Assembly (NCBI GenBank): GCA_951394405.1
Contig: OX596337.1
Coordinates: forward strand, 992,001-1,056,000
Direction of reading: 5' to 3'
Origin: Coprinellus micaceus
Taxonomy: Eukaryota; Basidiomycota; Agaricomycetes; Agaricales; Psathyrellaceae
DNA length: 64,000 nucleotides
In this document: positions 48,191 through 59,284 of the stretch, piece by piece
Layout of the letters: each line of letters begins with the position of its first letter
Position numbering within the stretch: position 1 is the stretch's first letter
Made by a program: the position numbers and the translations under genes
The notes under the pieces: model-generated
Database searches by the model: none
Seen by the model: only the letters and a program-made list of their open reading frames with translations
What the model was told of the DNA's origin: nothing

Positions 48191-49550
48191 GAACGCCGAA
48201 CGGGCTCGAGGTGCGTACCGAGGCTGCGGACCAGGCCTAGGGTCTCCTAGGGTGGTGTGGGTGCAGTTGAACGAGAGAGCTGGCGCAGTAGTGTGGAAGG
48301 TAACGACCATGAGAGCGACGACCGATCGTAGGTTTACGCCTTGGCTAGCAACGTCTCGTAGCCGAGCGTGCGGCTTGAGGAACGCGTCATGATCACGGAC
48401 AGGGAACCGAGGCCGGGACACGTCGTTTGCTTCACGCGGCCGAAGGCAGCAGAGTATCTACTCTTGTTGACGGATTGCTTGGAATTTGGTTCCCCACAAA
48501 GTCGGCGAGGATACAGAAACGAGGGAAGAAGAGAGGGTGGAACTTGGGCGGAAGGGAGAGGAAGAGGGGCGGGAGGGAGCGGATGGAAGGGGTGAAGGGT
48601 AGGCTAGGTGAAGATCATGCGAGGGAGGCCGGGAGGGAGAAGTGGAGGAGAGGGGATGAGGGGAGTTGGGGGGAGGGGAGAGAGGTTCAGACAGAAGGGA
48701 TTTGGGAGTACGGGAAGGGGAGGTGAGGTGTGAGGGAGCGCAGTAGTAGGAGATGAAACGAGAGCGTATAGGGCTGGCTTGCGAGGATGAGGATGATTGT
48801 ATGTGGGGAAGTGGAGGACGGGATAAAATGGTATGTATCCGAGCTTCATACTCCGAGGGGGGGGGGGACGTGTACCCCTCGAGCATGTTTGAGAGGAGGC
48901 GTCAGGGGTGTGAAACAGGGTGTCTGAGCCTGGCCGGAGAAAATCTCGGGATACTTACGCCCCTTGGCATCGTCCGTCTTACCATCGGGTTGAAGGAAGA
49001 CGCGGCGATGTAAGTACTGAATTAACCAACCAAAACCTGACTCAGACGCGCCGCCGCGTGGCGTGCGCACGTACCTTCGGGACACGTAAACCTAGATGAC
49101 TCGTACGTCATCGGGATTCGGGTCGGGGATCAGCGCCTCCGAAAGAGCGGTTGGGCGACTAGCGTCCGAGTGCGGGGTGGCTTGGGGTTTTTGCTCAGAG
49201 GGGCGGATACTCGGTTCTCCCCGCTACGTGCTATTACCAACAACACCCTACGCGCTGCACAATGCAATCCAAAGAATCCAGGATGTCTGGTTTCGGGCCG
49301 TTTTGCTTGAGGTAGATTTCAGCCCTCGTTTAGCTCCTACTCAAGTAGCAGGAATTGTCATAAGACCCCTAGTGGGTTCCCAGGTGGAGATCGGTTAAGT
49401 GCAGGGACATGTAGATAGGTAAACAGGCAAACAGAGATGGGAGGAGAACGCTATGCAGGACTCAGTACTGGGGATTCGGTTATGTACAGACAACGAGCGT
49501 CCTGTGCTCAGTTACACAAATTAGTGTAACACGCCAACTATGCCGCCCCG
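48190..49550. repeat. 1.3-kb direct repeat, copy 3
   Basis: Full-length partner of 41290-42560; the block 48870-49300 is almost identical to 41950-42360. It ends with the same CAACGAGCGTCCTGTGCTCA and the palindrome GTTACACAAATTAGTGTAAC. Confidence 0.75.
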
Positions 49551-50779
49551 AGTCCATTATAAACGACAATACTATTATCGGCGGCCACGGCCTCATGCAC
49601 ATGGTCCCATGTCACGCACTGATTTTCAATTTCAATTTTAATTCGCTTTTGAATTCACCGACCTTGAAACATCCGACGAATTGGATAAGATACCACTCTG
49701 GGAACGGGAGTGACGAGACAATTCTCCTCGTGCTCTCGCGCGCCCCCTGACTGATGTTTGACGGACCTACCCAAATTTCAAGACACTCACGTACCACACG
49801 GCAAGGGATGTTGCATTCTCTTCTGACCCCGAGAAACCCACTGTGTGTAGCGTTTTCATCAGAGGCCTGGTGCACCGAAACGTGCTCTTCTTCGCCTGAT
49901 GACTTCATGGGCGCTTATATTTTTGATCCCGGCAATCGCGTGGAGGGCGATCGTCGTGTTTCCAAAGGCCCATGCATATACAGATTCATGAGGGTAACTT
50001 GACGTATGTCGGGTCGAAGGATTGTGGATAACAGGCGCGAGGTGCGAATGGTAAAGAATAGAGTGGAAGCAGCAACGAGCGTGACCGAGCCAACACGACG
50101 CGCCCAACCGAGTGACGTCATCACCGGCCAGCGTCCCCGCGTTCACTCTTCCGTTGCCCGTCGTAGCCGACCAATCGCTCTGGAGCCCTCCAACTCGGCT
50201 CCCAGTACGGTCACGAGTCGGTCAATGCTCATTGTGATCTAGCTTTGACCGCCAAGCTTTGATCTACTGGGCTCGCTCTCTGCATTGGGAACATCCAATT
50301 ATTGGACCGTGCAACAACGAGACCGGAGACGTACAGCTTTGTCCCCGCCCTCTCCTGGCCAATGTCTCTATACAGCACTACAGCGCCGAAGCCACCGCGC
50401 CTAATGCCCCGAGTCACCCAGCGAGCCATTCGGGGCCACTCACCCATTCTAGACACCGCCACTGCCACCGCCTGTCAAGACCCTCCTTTGTCTCGATCCG
50501 TTACCTTTGTCGTGCTTTGCCCTTTGATGTTCGTTTGGAAGTATGACAGCTCCTTTCACCTTTGACAGCCCCGAGCCTCGAGGCAGCTCAATCAATGGCT
50601 TTGCTCGAGATCAATGGCTTTGCCGTGGCTTTGATAATCTCTGCAGGGCACTTAAGAGCGGGGGTAGGTGAAAGCATTTGCTCACATTCTACGCCCCCAT
50701 TTTCTATCTATCCAAATCCACTACCGCACGCCACCGAGCCTGTACCCACCCATTCCCCTCAACGACTACGCACATCGAG
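49551..50779. other. 1.2 kb upstream of the Gln-rich regulator
   Basis: No supported gene; frames on both strands are short and motif-free. The last 80 bp before 50780 are C/T-rich and are probably promoter and 5' UTR. Confidence 0.35.
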
Positions 50780-53125
50780 ATGAAATTCCCAGACTTCATC
50801 TCCCAAGCGTTCACTCCGATCCTCGAAGGATTTGCGCCCTCGCTCCCAGCCGGGGAGCTCGATACGAACAGCCAGACTGAGAAGCAAAGCTTCTCAGAAT
50901 TCTGGGAGAGCATGTACCCAGGGGAAACGTAAGTGTACAACCAGTTTCTCTCCCAACGCGCCCTCATGTTACACAACTTGGTCACTAACTTCCCTGCTAT
51001 CTCCAGCGCACCCCCTCTCCCGGAATGGCTTCACGCAGACTATTCCTGCGTCCCTTCCACTTCGAATCTTCCCTTCGCTGTGCCTCCGCCTCTCCCGAAC
51101 CCAAATGCTCAACCTGGGGTTGGGCCGTCCAACGCTCCTCACCCCGCCCAGCTCATCGCGTCGTCGTCCAACACGGTGGCATCCTCCGGCAGTTCCGGTG
51201 TAGCCCAAGCTCCTCCTATGGCAAACAACCACCTGTACAACCCTCTCCCAGTCGCTCCGTTCACGGACATCACGGCCTCCATTCTGCAGAATTCACCCCA
51301 GTCGTTTGCGTCTAGCTCAAACAACCCCCTCATCCCTTTCGCCCAAGTCAACGCAGATCAGCAGTCGCACCTCGGAACCGGAAACGCGTCTCAGATTGGA
51401 ACACAGTGGGACGACTTCGCTTTCGACGCTAACATGGGGATGTCCTGGAACCCACCACAGTCCGGAGGTATCATGAACACTCAGGCGTCGAACTTCTACC
51501 ACCCCCCCGGCAACATGAACTTCCCCATGACCCAGCCAGCTGCACCGTCCTCGTCTATCGCTGGGGCGTTGGGCCTCCAGTCGACTCAGACCCATATGCA
51601 TCCCAGGTTTCAGCAGCAACGGCAACAATATCCGATGCCTCAGGGGTGGCAGCAATACCCGATGCCTCAGCAGCAACAGAAGCAATATTGGACGCATCAG
51701 CAGCAAGAACAGCAGTACGCTATGCTTCAGCAGCAGCGGCAGCAAGGGAACCCTGCGTGGGCCCAGAACATGCCCCAAGGTCAGAATCAGAACACGGTCG
51801 GGTTTGGAGGATGGAACGTGAACATGGGACAACAATCCACCTCCTACCTCCCCAACCATGCCTCCTCCTCTTCCCAGATAGCTCGCCCACCTCCACGCAA
51901 CATGAGTCCCTATCCCAACATGCGACCGAACCTCCAGTACAACAGGCCCCTAGACACCGGCGTCCCTTCGATCTCGAACTGGGCTCGACAGTCCTACAAC
52001 GCTCAGCCCCCCCAATATGCCCAGCCGGGGGCGACTCGACCGGCGATGGCCCTCGGGAATCGTACTACGGTCGACCACAGTGCCCAATTGGCTCAGGGTT
52101 CGAGCCGTGGCACGGGCGAGGCAGGCATGACACCGGGTATGACTGTACTGCAGTCGTTCTTCGCTCCAGCACCGGGAGGAACGATGGTGCCAATGGCGCA
52201 GGCGCAGTCCGCCGCTTCGGTGCTCCAGTTGGACCGAGGGAAGAAGCGAGCGAGGGAAGATGAAGACGAGGGCGAGGGGGAACAACCCAAGAAGAAGGTT
52301 GTGAAGAACAAGAAGCGCCCTACGAAACCGAAGCAGATTTCTAAGGCTAAGCCGGTTCAGAATAGCAACCAGCTATCGCCTGAACCGCAGGGGGAAGGTG
52401 GCGCGGGAACCACGCATCAGCAACACGCTGAAAGCGAATCCCGCCTCAACACCCCCAACCAATTCAAACCGATAACTGGCGCTAGCCAACAAGCTAGTGC
52501 CCCACGGGAGAAGATCGACGTCTCGACACTCGTCATCCCGAAACCCGACTTGAAGGACCCCGTGTTCGCCAAGCTCTTCGCCGAACCGTTGGACCTCACG
52601 ACGCTCTCAAAGGTCATCCCGTCTGTCGTCCCTTGCCACTGGGGGTACGACGGCACCAAGCCTCCTTGCGGCCACATCTTTACCGGAAAAAGCGAATTCT
52701 ACTGTCACATGTGGGATGAGCACAAGGCCGATCTCGTCGCGTACGAAGCTAAGGTGGATTGCCTTTGGCCGGGGTGCACAAAGTGGGATGAAGGTAGAAA
52801 GGCGGGGACGCTCACGCGGGAGCATATGGGCCACGGGGTTCATGCCTTCGTGCTGACGAAGTTCTTGCGCCTGAAGTGTCATCAGTGCAAGGAGTTCGTG
52901 GGAGGGTCATTGGAGCAGTGGTCGAGGGGGACGAAGAAGTGTTATGTCCATGATATCACGCCGTATACCGACCACGCTAAACACTGCACCAAGGGGGTCG
53001 ATACGAAGGTCGAGGAGGTCGGTGAGAAGGTCGGTGAGGAGGTCGGTGAGAAGGTCGATGAGAAGGCCGACAAGAAGGCCGATAATAAGGCTATCTCGCT
53101 GTGGCAGGTGTGCCCTGTGGATTGA
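50780..53125 (+). CDS. Gln-rich protein with C-terminal zinc-binding motifs, putative transcription regulator
   Basis: Two exons, 50780-50928 and 51007-53125, with matching phase; 755 residues starting MKFPDFISQAFTPI. Residues 1-245 are Ser/Pro/Asn-rich. About 247-310 is Gln-rich with MPQ/QQQ repeats, typical of activation or low-complexity assembly domains. A basic/acidic block near 457-475 (KKRAREDEDEGEGEQPKKK) is a likely nuclear localisation signal. The C-terminal third (about 590-700) holds several Cys/His pairs in C2H2-like spacing: CHWGYDGTKPPCGHIF with CHMWDEH, CLWPGC with HMGHGVH, and CHQCKEF with a later HAKHC. The protein ends in acidic/basic repeats (EVGEKVGEEVGEKVDE) from a 12-bp tandem repeat. 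A role in nuclear gene regulation is inferred from composition only. Confidence 0.75.
53010..53086 (+). repeat. 12-bp coding tandem repeat
   Basis: Six units related to GAGGTCGGTGAG or AAGGTCGGTGAG, encoding (E/K)VGE. They keep the frame of the Gln-rich regulator. Confidence 0.8.
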
Positions 53126-53732
53126 GGAGTCGTACTGTCGAGAAGGGAGGGGAGGGGAAGGGGTGGAAGGTGAAGAGGACGATGATGATGATGATCGGAT
53201 ACGGACCTGTTTATCTAGATTTCTTTGTGTTGTATTCTCGTTCCTTCCTAACACCAGTAGATACCCTGTGATACGATGTGACATCTCCCTTGTAGTTATT
53301 CGCGATAATCACTGAATCGATGGCTGGCCACCAGTGCGGAATAAAGGCGATGGAAAACAACATGTTTGCCCGGGAGGAAGTTCGTAGACGACGGCCGCGA
53401 GCGGTTCGCCGAAAGCAAGAGGCGTTTCACCCGGGAAATGAACCCATTTGGGATCCGCTACGATCCTAGCAAGGACGGCCAAGCATCATGGAGAGGGGAG
53501 AAGGCGAGCGACGTTGCAACGGAACGGGACACGACGCGGTTTGATCTGACCTGATCGGCGGCTTTGCCTCTCGACTTTGCTTGGCCGAGCGGTGCTCTCG
53601 GAGGAGAGCACCGCTCGAGGTTAAACCGCAGGTCTTCCGTTCTATCGTCCTTGTAAAGTTGACACAACTGCTAGTATTTCAGCCACCACGCAACCCCTAC
53701 ACAGGTCGAAACTATAAAGAAAACAAGGCAAA
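53126..53732. other. Convergent intergenic region with a strong hairpin
   Basis: Between the ends of a plus-strand gene and a minus-strand pseudogene. It contains a (GAT)n run at 53179-53195 and the perfect 14-bp hairpin at 53586-53617. Confidence 0.5.
53586..53617. other. Perfect 14-bp stem with a 4-nt loop
   Basis: CGAGCGGTGCTCTC, loop GGAG, then GAGAGCACCGCTCG. The left arm overlaps TGGCCGAGCGG (53582-53592), which fits the A-box of a tRNA promoter. No matching acceptor stem or good B-box follows. It could be a remnant of a tRNA-derived element or a structured 3' end. Confidence 0.6.
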
Positions 53733-56700
53733 TCAGGTCACCGAGTCCAGCTCGCGCTTTATCTCCCTGATACACGACTCGAGAGCGCTCTCCGCTGACC
53801 AATCGCGGCCTAACGCCTGCACCTCATCCCAATACCGAACCTGCCAGTCCGCTGGTAACTGTGCGTACATTTTTTCTGCCAACTGCAGCAGTTTCTCGTA
53901 GTCCCCAGTGCGCGCACATTGCGAAGTAGAATTCGACCCTCCTGGAGTCGAATCCGTCCCCGTACCCGAAGACTCTTGTGGTGGAGGGTTGGCGACGAAG
54001 AAATCGTTAGCAATAAAGGTAACCCTCGGGCTTGTGTCCATCCCAGGGTGGCGAAACTCGTACCGCATCCTTTCCCGCAGTATCAGGACCTCATCGGGAA
54101 CCTTCCACCCATGCTCCGCACACGAAAGAAGTGTGCAGTTGCGCCAGTGCTTGCATACTGCGCTGCACCCCAAGTGGCTACCAAACGGCCCGAGGCACAT
54201 CTAGTGGACGTCTATGAGTCGCTGACCATGCTCTTCCCAACATGTTTGACGTCACGCACCTTTCCATGGAAGGCGTCCCAGAACCAGTCGGCTACCGCGG
54301 GGCTGCTGGTCGCCCCAGAATCATCTGCGCTGAGCTCGGATGGAAGGGTGGAAAAAGCTGTATCCACCCACCAGCAAACGTCACAACCGAGAAGTGTCTC
54401 AACGACCGATTTACCGTGAAGTGGATCGACGGATCTCCAGTGGCTGAGTATACTACCGATCCCGGCCAGAAATTGTCGTGAAAACGCGTCTCGCTGGAGA
54501 TCTGTCAAGGCTGCTGCTGGAGTGCGAGCTTTCGATGCAATCCTATCGTTAGCCACGAGTGGGGGGATGTTGTGATACCTTAGATACTCACCCGTCAACA
54601 CATGATAAACCCGTTCTCTAATAAATGTGTCTCCAGTTTCGAAAGAGGAATATAACTCTTCGCCGCATCTTCGACTATCGGAGAGAAAGTCGATGAAGGA
54701 CCTGTGGTACAGGCCGTATGGCGATGACTCGTCCTCCGAAGGGGGGATTAAGATCAGCGATGATAGGCCCTCCAATAGGTAATCCCCTTGCCCAACCTCC
54801 TCTTGGAGCAGGTGATTGATGAAGTGGGCCGAGTAGCCTGGGAGGTTGAACCAATAGATGCAATAAAGCCATTTCACGGCCAACAACGGGTTGGGAGTGG
54901 ACATCAGGATGCGCTCGTAGAGGGCGTCCAGCTGTACGAAAGGCTTTACAGTGCTGCGCTCCACATGCAGACCCAAAACGCAGCTTAATCGCGCATTTGG
55001 TGACAGGTCTGACGCGGACTGGATGAAGTGGATGATCGCCGCAGCGTATACGAAGACATCAACAAAAATCCGCTTCCCTCGTATGCCGCGTATACCCTTG
55101 TACCAGTATAGATACCACCTCCAAGACTCGTACTGCCTACGTATGAAACGATTGCATGTGTAGACGTCGCAAGGTATAAGTGGCTATATATGGGCCGTAC
55201 AAGGCTTGTATGACTACCTATGGAGGCCAGGAGTCTGGATTGCTCATAGGTACGGGCTGTATGGGAGGTACATACCATGCTGCAGCATGTGTAGGGGGCG
55301 TAAGGTGGCTGGACTTGCCAGGGGTGCCGGGCGCTTGCTCCGCGCCAGCAGGACCACGCTCAGAGATTCTCGTGAAATGAGCAGATGAGTGGCTTGGGTA
55401 GTTGTGGTGGCGAATGGGCAACCATTCGCGGCTCACGTAATCCATCAAAGTGGTTGTCGCGTCGACTCGATCAGACGCGTCGCCTAACCTCTTACCTCCC
55501 ACCACCAAGGCGCCTCTCGATATCTCGGATGGCTCATAGCACCCTGATTGCTCGATCTCGACGAGCACGTAACAGCGGACTTTGGGGTCGAGGAGAGGAG
55601 GAAGAATGGGAAATCGCTCGGTACGCTAGAGTCCCGAGTTCCAACTCACGCTTAGCTCGAGCCCTATGCTAGGCCCCCCTGGACGTTGTATCTATGGCGG
55701 GTGAGGAACAGGGGAGCGGCGAAGCTGTTTTTTGGAATGGCGAGTATTCACCTGATGTATGCACATGTCTTCTACTCTAACGACGCCCCAGATCTAGGCG
55801 GGTACACAGGGCGATCCGCCACACCGCCTAACAGTTTAAGCATGCAAGACCAAGCTACGTACTCCGTGAACCTCGTACTGACCATCTCTCCCCGCCCATT
55901 CTCAAAGGCGATCATAAGGGTCGACGACGGTTCAACCAGAATGACACTAGCTTCCTACTAGTCGACGGTTTACTCTCGCTTTCGTCACTCATCTTCTTGT
56001 GTTCGCTGTTCTCCCTCCTCTGCTGCCTAGTAACTTCGCTTTCCATGATTCATACCACGATTTACTCTGCTATTGTAACTTATACGTCAATTATCAATGC
56101 TGCGCTGCCTCCCCCGCCTTAAGTCTGCCCGCCCCGCAACGGCGTCCGCTCCCTTGCCGGCCATAGGTATGTCACACTGGATATGTACCTAAATATGATC
56201 TTGGTCCGTATACGTAGCACCCGTATGCTGAGATAAACTACGGTCGCCTACCTATACGGCGATCACCATATATACCTTATGTTTGCCTACAAGACACTTG
56301 TAGGCATGCAGTCAGAGGTCCCATACATGGGAACAAGGTTCGTATACTATATATTCACCTTGATTACTACTTATGCTGACCGGTTTTTTGTAGATGGATG
56401 CCCCCTGCCTTGTACACCAACGTTTTGACGACAGTTTCGTCAGCCCAACCCCGGGGAAGCCTACATCTCCGCCGCACTCCAGAGAGCTTCGCCTCCAAAA
56501 AAAGCTTGATGTTGACTTCGGGATCGAATTTGTCGTCGAGAAATATTTCGGTATAGATGCGCGCCACTGACTTCTTGAGGAAGAAGTCTTGAATGGGACG
56601 CTCTGGGCGACTTGCGATAAGGAAGCGGAAGGGAAATGTGGGGTCAAGGGACGCTTGGGGAATAGCATCTAGGATCTCGAGCTGTGCTGCCTCGTTTGCC

Positions 56701-57130
56701 TGGCGTGCCTCATCCTTGTCAAGCGTCCAGAAATCTTCTGCCCTCACCTCGTCTAGCCCGTCGGTGGTTATGACCTTGGGGAGGCGGGACGCGTTGAGTT
56801 CGAGCCCTTTACCGAGGTCGTGAAAGGGATGAATCAAGAGTACTTTGCATTGAATCGCAAGGCGCTTCCGAAATATGGCCGGGTCCTTCTCGATGGATGA
56901 CACGATGCGGTCCTTAAGTCCAATCTCGCACAGCTCCTCGTGCTGAGTGAGACTATACGCCGGCGTTGAGACCAAGCACCTTTTGGTGCGCCTGTTTTCG
57001 GAGGGCGCGGATGACGAGAAGAAGAAACTCCCTGCGAGGAGTCACTGCATTTCGCAGGCATCTGCTATCGAGCCAGCGATGGCGGTCTTACCGCTCCCCG
57101 CAGGGCCCCCTGGGGGACAGTGGCACGACC
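53733..57130 (-). pseudogene. Broken NACHT (NLR-like) gene with an in-frame stop and an insertion
   Basis: On minus, Walker A GPAGSGKTAIAGSIADACE (57107 downwards) is followed by an in-frame TGA at 57044-57042, after which the same frame continues (LLAGSFFFSSSAPSEN, LVSTPAYSL). A Walker B-like KVITTDGLDEVR and FRFLIASRPERPIQDFF follow. Coding similarity stops near 56390 (VYKAGGIHL). It resumes near 55010 with RLSCVLGLHVER, FVQLDALYERILM, GLYHRSFIDFLSD, the usual post-NACHT helices, and ends at 53733. About 1.3-1.4 kb between them (55020-56385) shows no coding similarity. Upstream exons were not found. STAND NTPases act in fungal non-self recognition; this copy is most likely dead. Confidence 0.7.
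55020..56385. mobile_element. Possible insertion in the NACHT pseudogene
   Basis: This interrupts NACHT-like coding sequence. GTATACGAA at 55046-55054 and its reverse complement at 56339-56347 may be parts of terminal inverted repeats. A perfect 9-bp palindrome with a 3-nt spacer (GCCTACAAG / CTTGTAGGC) lies at 56285-56305. No transposase is seen and no target duplication was identified. Confidence 0.35.
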
Positions 57131-57470
57131 GCAGGGCTCGCAGGTAGGTGCCGAGACATCACTGATAGCGACCCGACCTAGTAGTTATCGCACAAAGTCA
57201 TACTAATACCTTCGTGTCTTAGGATCTACGCGACATGGTGATTGTTCCCTCTCGTGCACGCCTTAATGGGCGCCTAAGTCTGGGTGGATGTATTCTAGGC
57301 CTATTCCCTGCCCCTCGAATCTGGATCGGCGCTGAGGCGCACACGAACCATACGAGGCCAAGAAAACATTTTGGTGACATTTCTTGGCCCAAGGCTCGCT
57401 CATCGTCCGTCGAGGGGTGGGGAACATGCATGCGTCGAAGTTGCGTCGAAATCCCGACGCAGACGGAATC
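57131..57470. other. Spacer upstream of the WD40 gene
   Basis: No gene is supported. It includes the probable 5' flank of the NACHT pseudogene. Confidence 0.4.
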
Positions 57471-57471
57471 C

Positions 57472-57515
57472 TAACCCTAGGTGGGATCCTAACCCTAATC
57501 TTTTGATAACCCTAG
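57472..57515 (+). promoter_or_regulatory. Cluster of three AACCCTA (telobox-like) motifs
   Basis: TAACCCTA occurs at 57472, 57490 and 57508, about 18 bp apart, 136-179 bp before the WDR89-like start. Similar motifs bind Tbf1-type factors in yeasts and mark ribosome-biogenesis genes. Function here is inference. Confidence 0.45.
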
Positions 57516-57650
57516 ATTTTGATCAGCACCTGTTGACCCTTGCTGTTATCCGGTTCACCTCATCTCTCCCTGCTTGTTCAGGTTCTCCCGCCAGAGAGTA
57601 TCCCTCCAAAACTCCAAAGGGTCCCCCTAACGCGATCCGACCAAGCCAAA

Positions 57651-59284
57651 ATGAACTTAACTGCACCCAAACTCGTCCCATCACCCGCCTTCGCATCCTC
57701 GGATACGCCCCTGCGCTCGTCGTCCTTCGCTTCCTCCTCATCTTCGAATAACGAATCTTCAGAAGAAGCCTATATACTCAGCATTGCGTCATTGAATGAC
57801 GGGGCGCAATACGCTGTTGCCACCTCCAGCCCTGAAAATGCCATCCACATAGTCGACGCCCAATCTTTACGCGTCCTGACTTCCTTGAAGGGGCCTGAAG
57901 CGCCAGTCTCTACGTTTACATTCCAGTCAACTATCGGGAAGAAAAGCAAGGCTCAAGCTCAAGCGCCGGTTTACAGTGGAGTCCAGGCCCATTATGGAGG
58001 TGTAACGTGTATGAAGAGCATCAACAACGGGACGGGGATCTTGAGTTGTGGTAAGGAAGGGAGCGTGGCTGTATGGGATGTGAGGAGTGGGGGTGTGAGC
58101 GTCTCGAGTGCGTACTTGTCTTCCCTCTTCCTCCCTCTTGTTTCTCCATCCAGTTTCCCCTATTCCCGCCTTCTTGTTTTGTATGGCATGCGTCCTCGTA
58201 TTGACAAACATCTCTAGTGCAATCTGTGAACCCGTACGGGAAGTCAAGACCTCTTCTCTCCACCGCCCTCTCCCCCACATCGTCCCTCATCGCAGCAGGC
58301 TCCGAGCTGCAAGGCGAAGATGCCGTCATCTCGTTCTTCGACCCTCGGAATCCCTCAAAACCAGTCCGCGAACACACCTCAACTCACTCCGACGACATCA
58401 CCGTCCTCGAGTTTGCACCAGAGGGCTACGTGCTCCCCAGAGGTGAGGGGAGCGATGAAGAATGCGGGGAAATTGAGAATGAGAGTGGGAGCGGAGAATA
58501 TCTGTTGTCGGGGTCGACGGACGGGCTACTTAACATATCGAATGCAAACGAAGAGGACGAAGAGGAGGCAGTGCCCTTTACCGCAAATTGGGGTTGCTCG
58601 ATAGGTCAAGCAGGCTGGATCCACCCTTCCTCTTCTGACCCAGCCAGTACTTGGGGCGTGTGGGCAGGAAGCGATATGGAGACGTATAGCACCTGGACGT
58701 CGGACCTCTCACCAGTGCTAGACTTTGATGTGAGGGGCCCTGGGGTACACGGAGAGAAGGGCGTGGAGTGGGTTACGGATTATCTGGTTGGATGCCATTC
58801 GAGCGCGAGCAGCGGAGGGCTAAGAGTGTTTGTCGGGAGTAACGAGTGCGTTTCCACTCTCCCTCCTTACTGGCTTGAGTTGAACGATCTCATACTAACG
58901 TTTTTTTACAGAGGCGACCTCTCCCTCCTCTCCTCATCAAACCCTCTGCGTCGCCGAAAAAAGACCGTAAAACCATGGTACATCCACACCTCATACACCC
59001 ACTCCCACGTCGGCGTCGTCCGCGGTCTTTTCGTCGACGAGCGGAACGGCTTAATTGTCACCGGAGGCGAGGACGCGAAACTTAACATCTGGAAAGACCT
59101 TACCCCATCGCAATCGACTTTGGCATCACTATACGCAGTGGGGGAAGGCGATGGGGAAGAGGAGGAAAGTGACGAAGAGGATATGGAGATGGAGGTGGAT
59201 GAGGCGAGTCAGAAGCCGGTGAGGAGGAAGAGAGGGGTTAGCCCAAGTGACGACGAGATGGACGGGAGGAAGCGGAGGCGATAG
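57651..59284 (+). CDS. WD40-repeat protein, WDR89-like
   Basis: Three exons, 57651-58107, 58218-58845 and 58912-59284, sum to 1458 nt and 485 residues. Repeat blades are visible: AYILSIASLNDGAQYAVATS, YGGVTCMKSINNGTGILSC followed by GSVAVWDVRSGG, LLSTALSPTSSLIAAGSE with AVISFFDPRNP, HSDDITVLEFAP with LLSGSTDGLLNIS, and HVGVVRGLFVDERNGLIVTG with DAKLNIWKDL. The DGLLNISNANEEDEEEAV segment and the C-terminal acidic/basic tail match WDR89 proteins, which are conserved in eukaryotes but poorly understood. The tail (KPVRRKRG, GRKRRR) may be a nuclear localisation signal. The start at 57651 is the first ATG in the frame preceding conserved sequence. Confidence 0.8.

Noticed and set aside
51317..52263. 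Leu/Pro-rich minus frame and a plus frame in another phase
   Set aside because: Shadows of the Gln-rich CAG repeats in the regulator gene.
53570..53640. tRNA gene
   Set aside because: A D-arm-like sequence and a hairpin are present, but no matching acceptor stem, anticodon arm or good B-box.
57460..57520. Interstitial telomere from CCCTAA motifs
   Set aside because: Only three spaced motifs, not a tandem array; a promoter motif explains them better.
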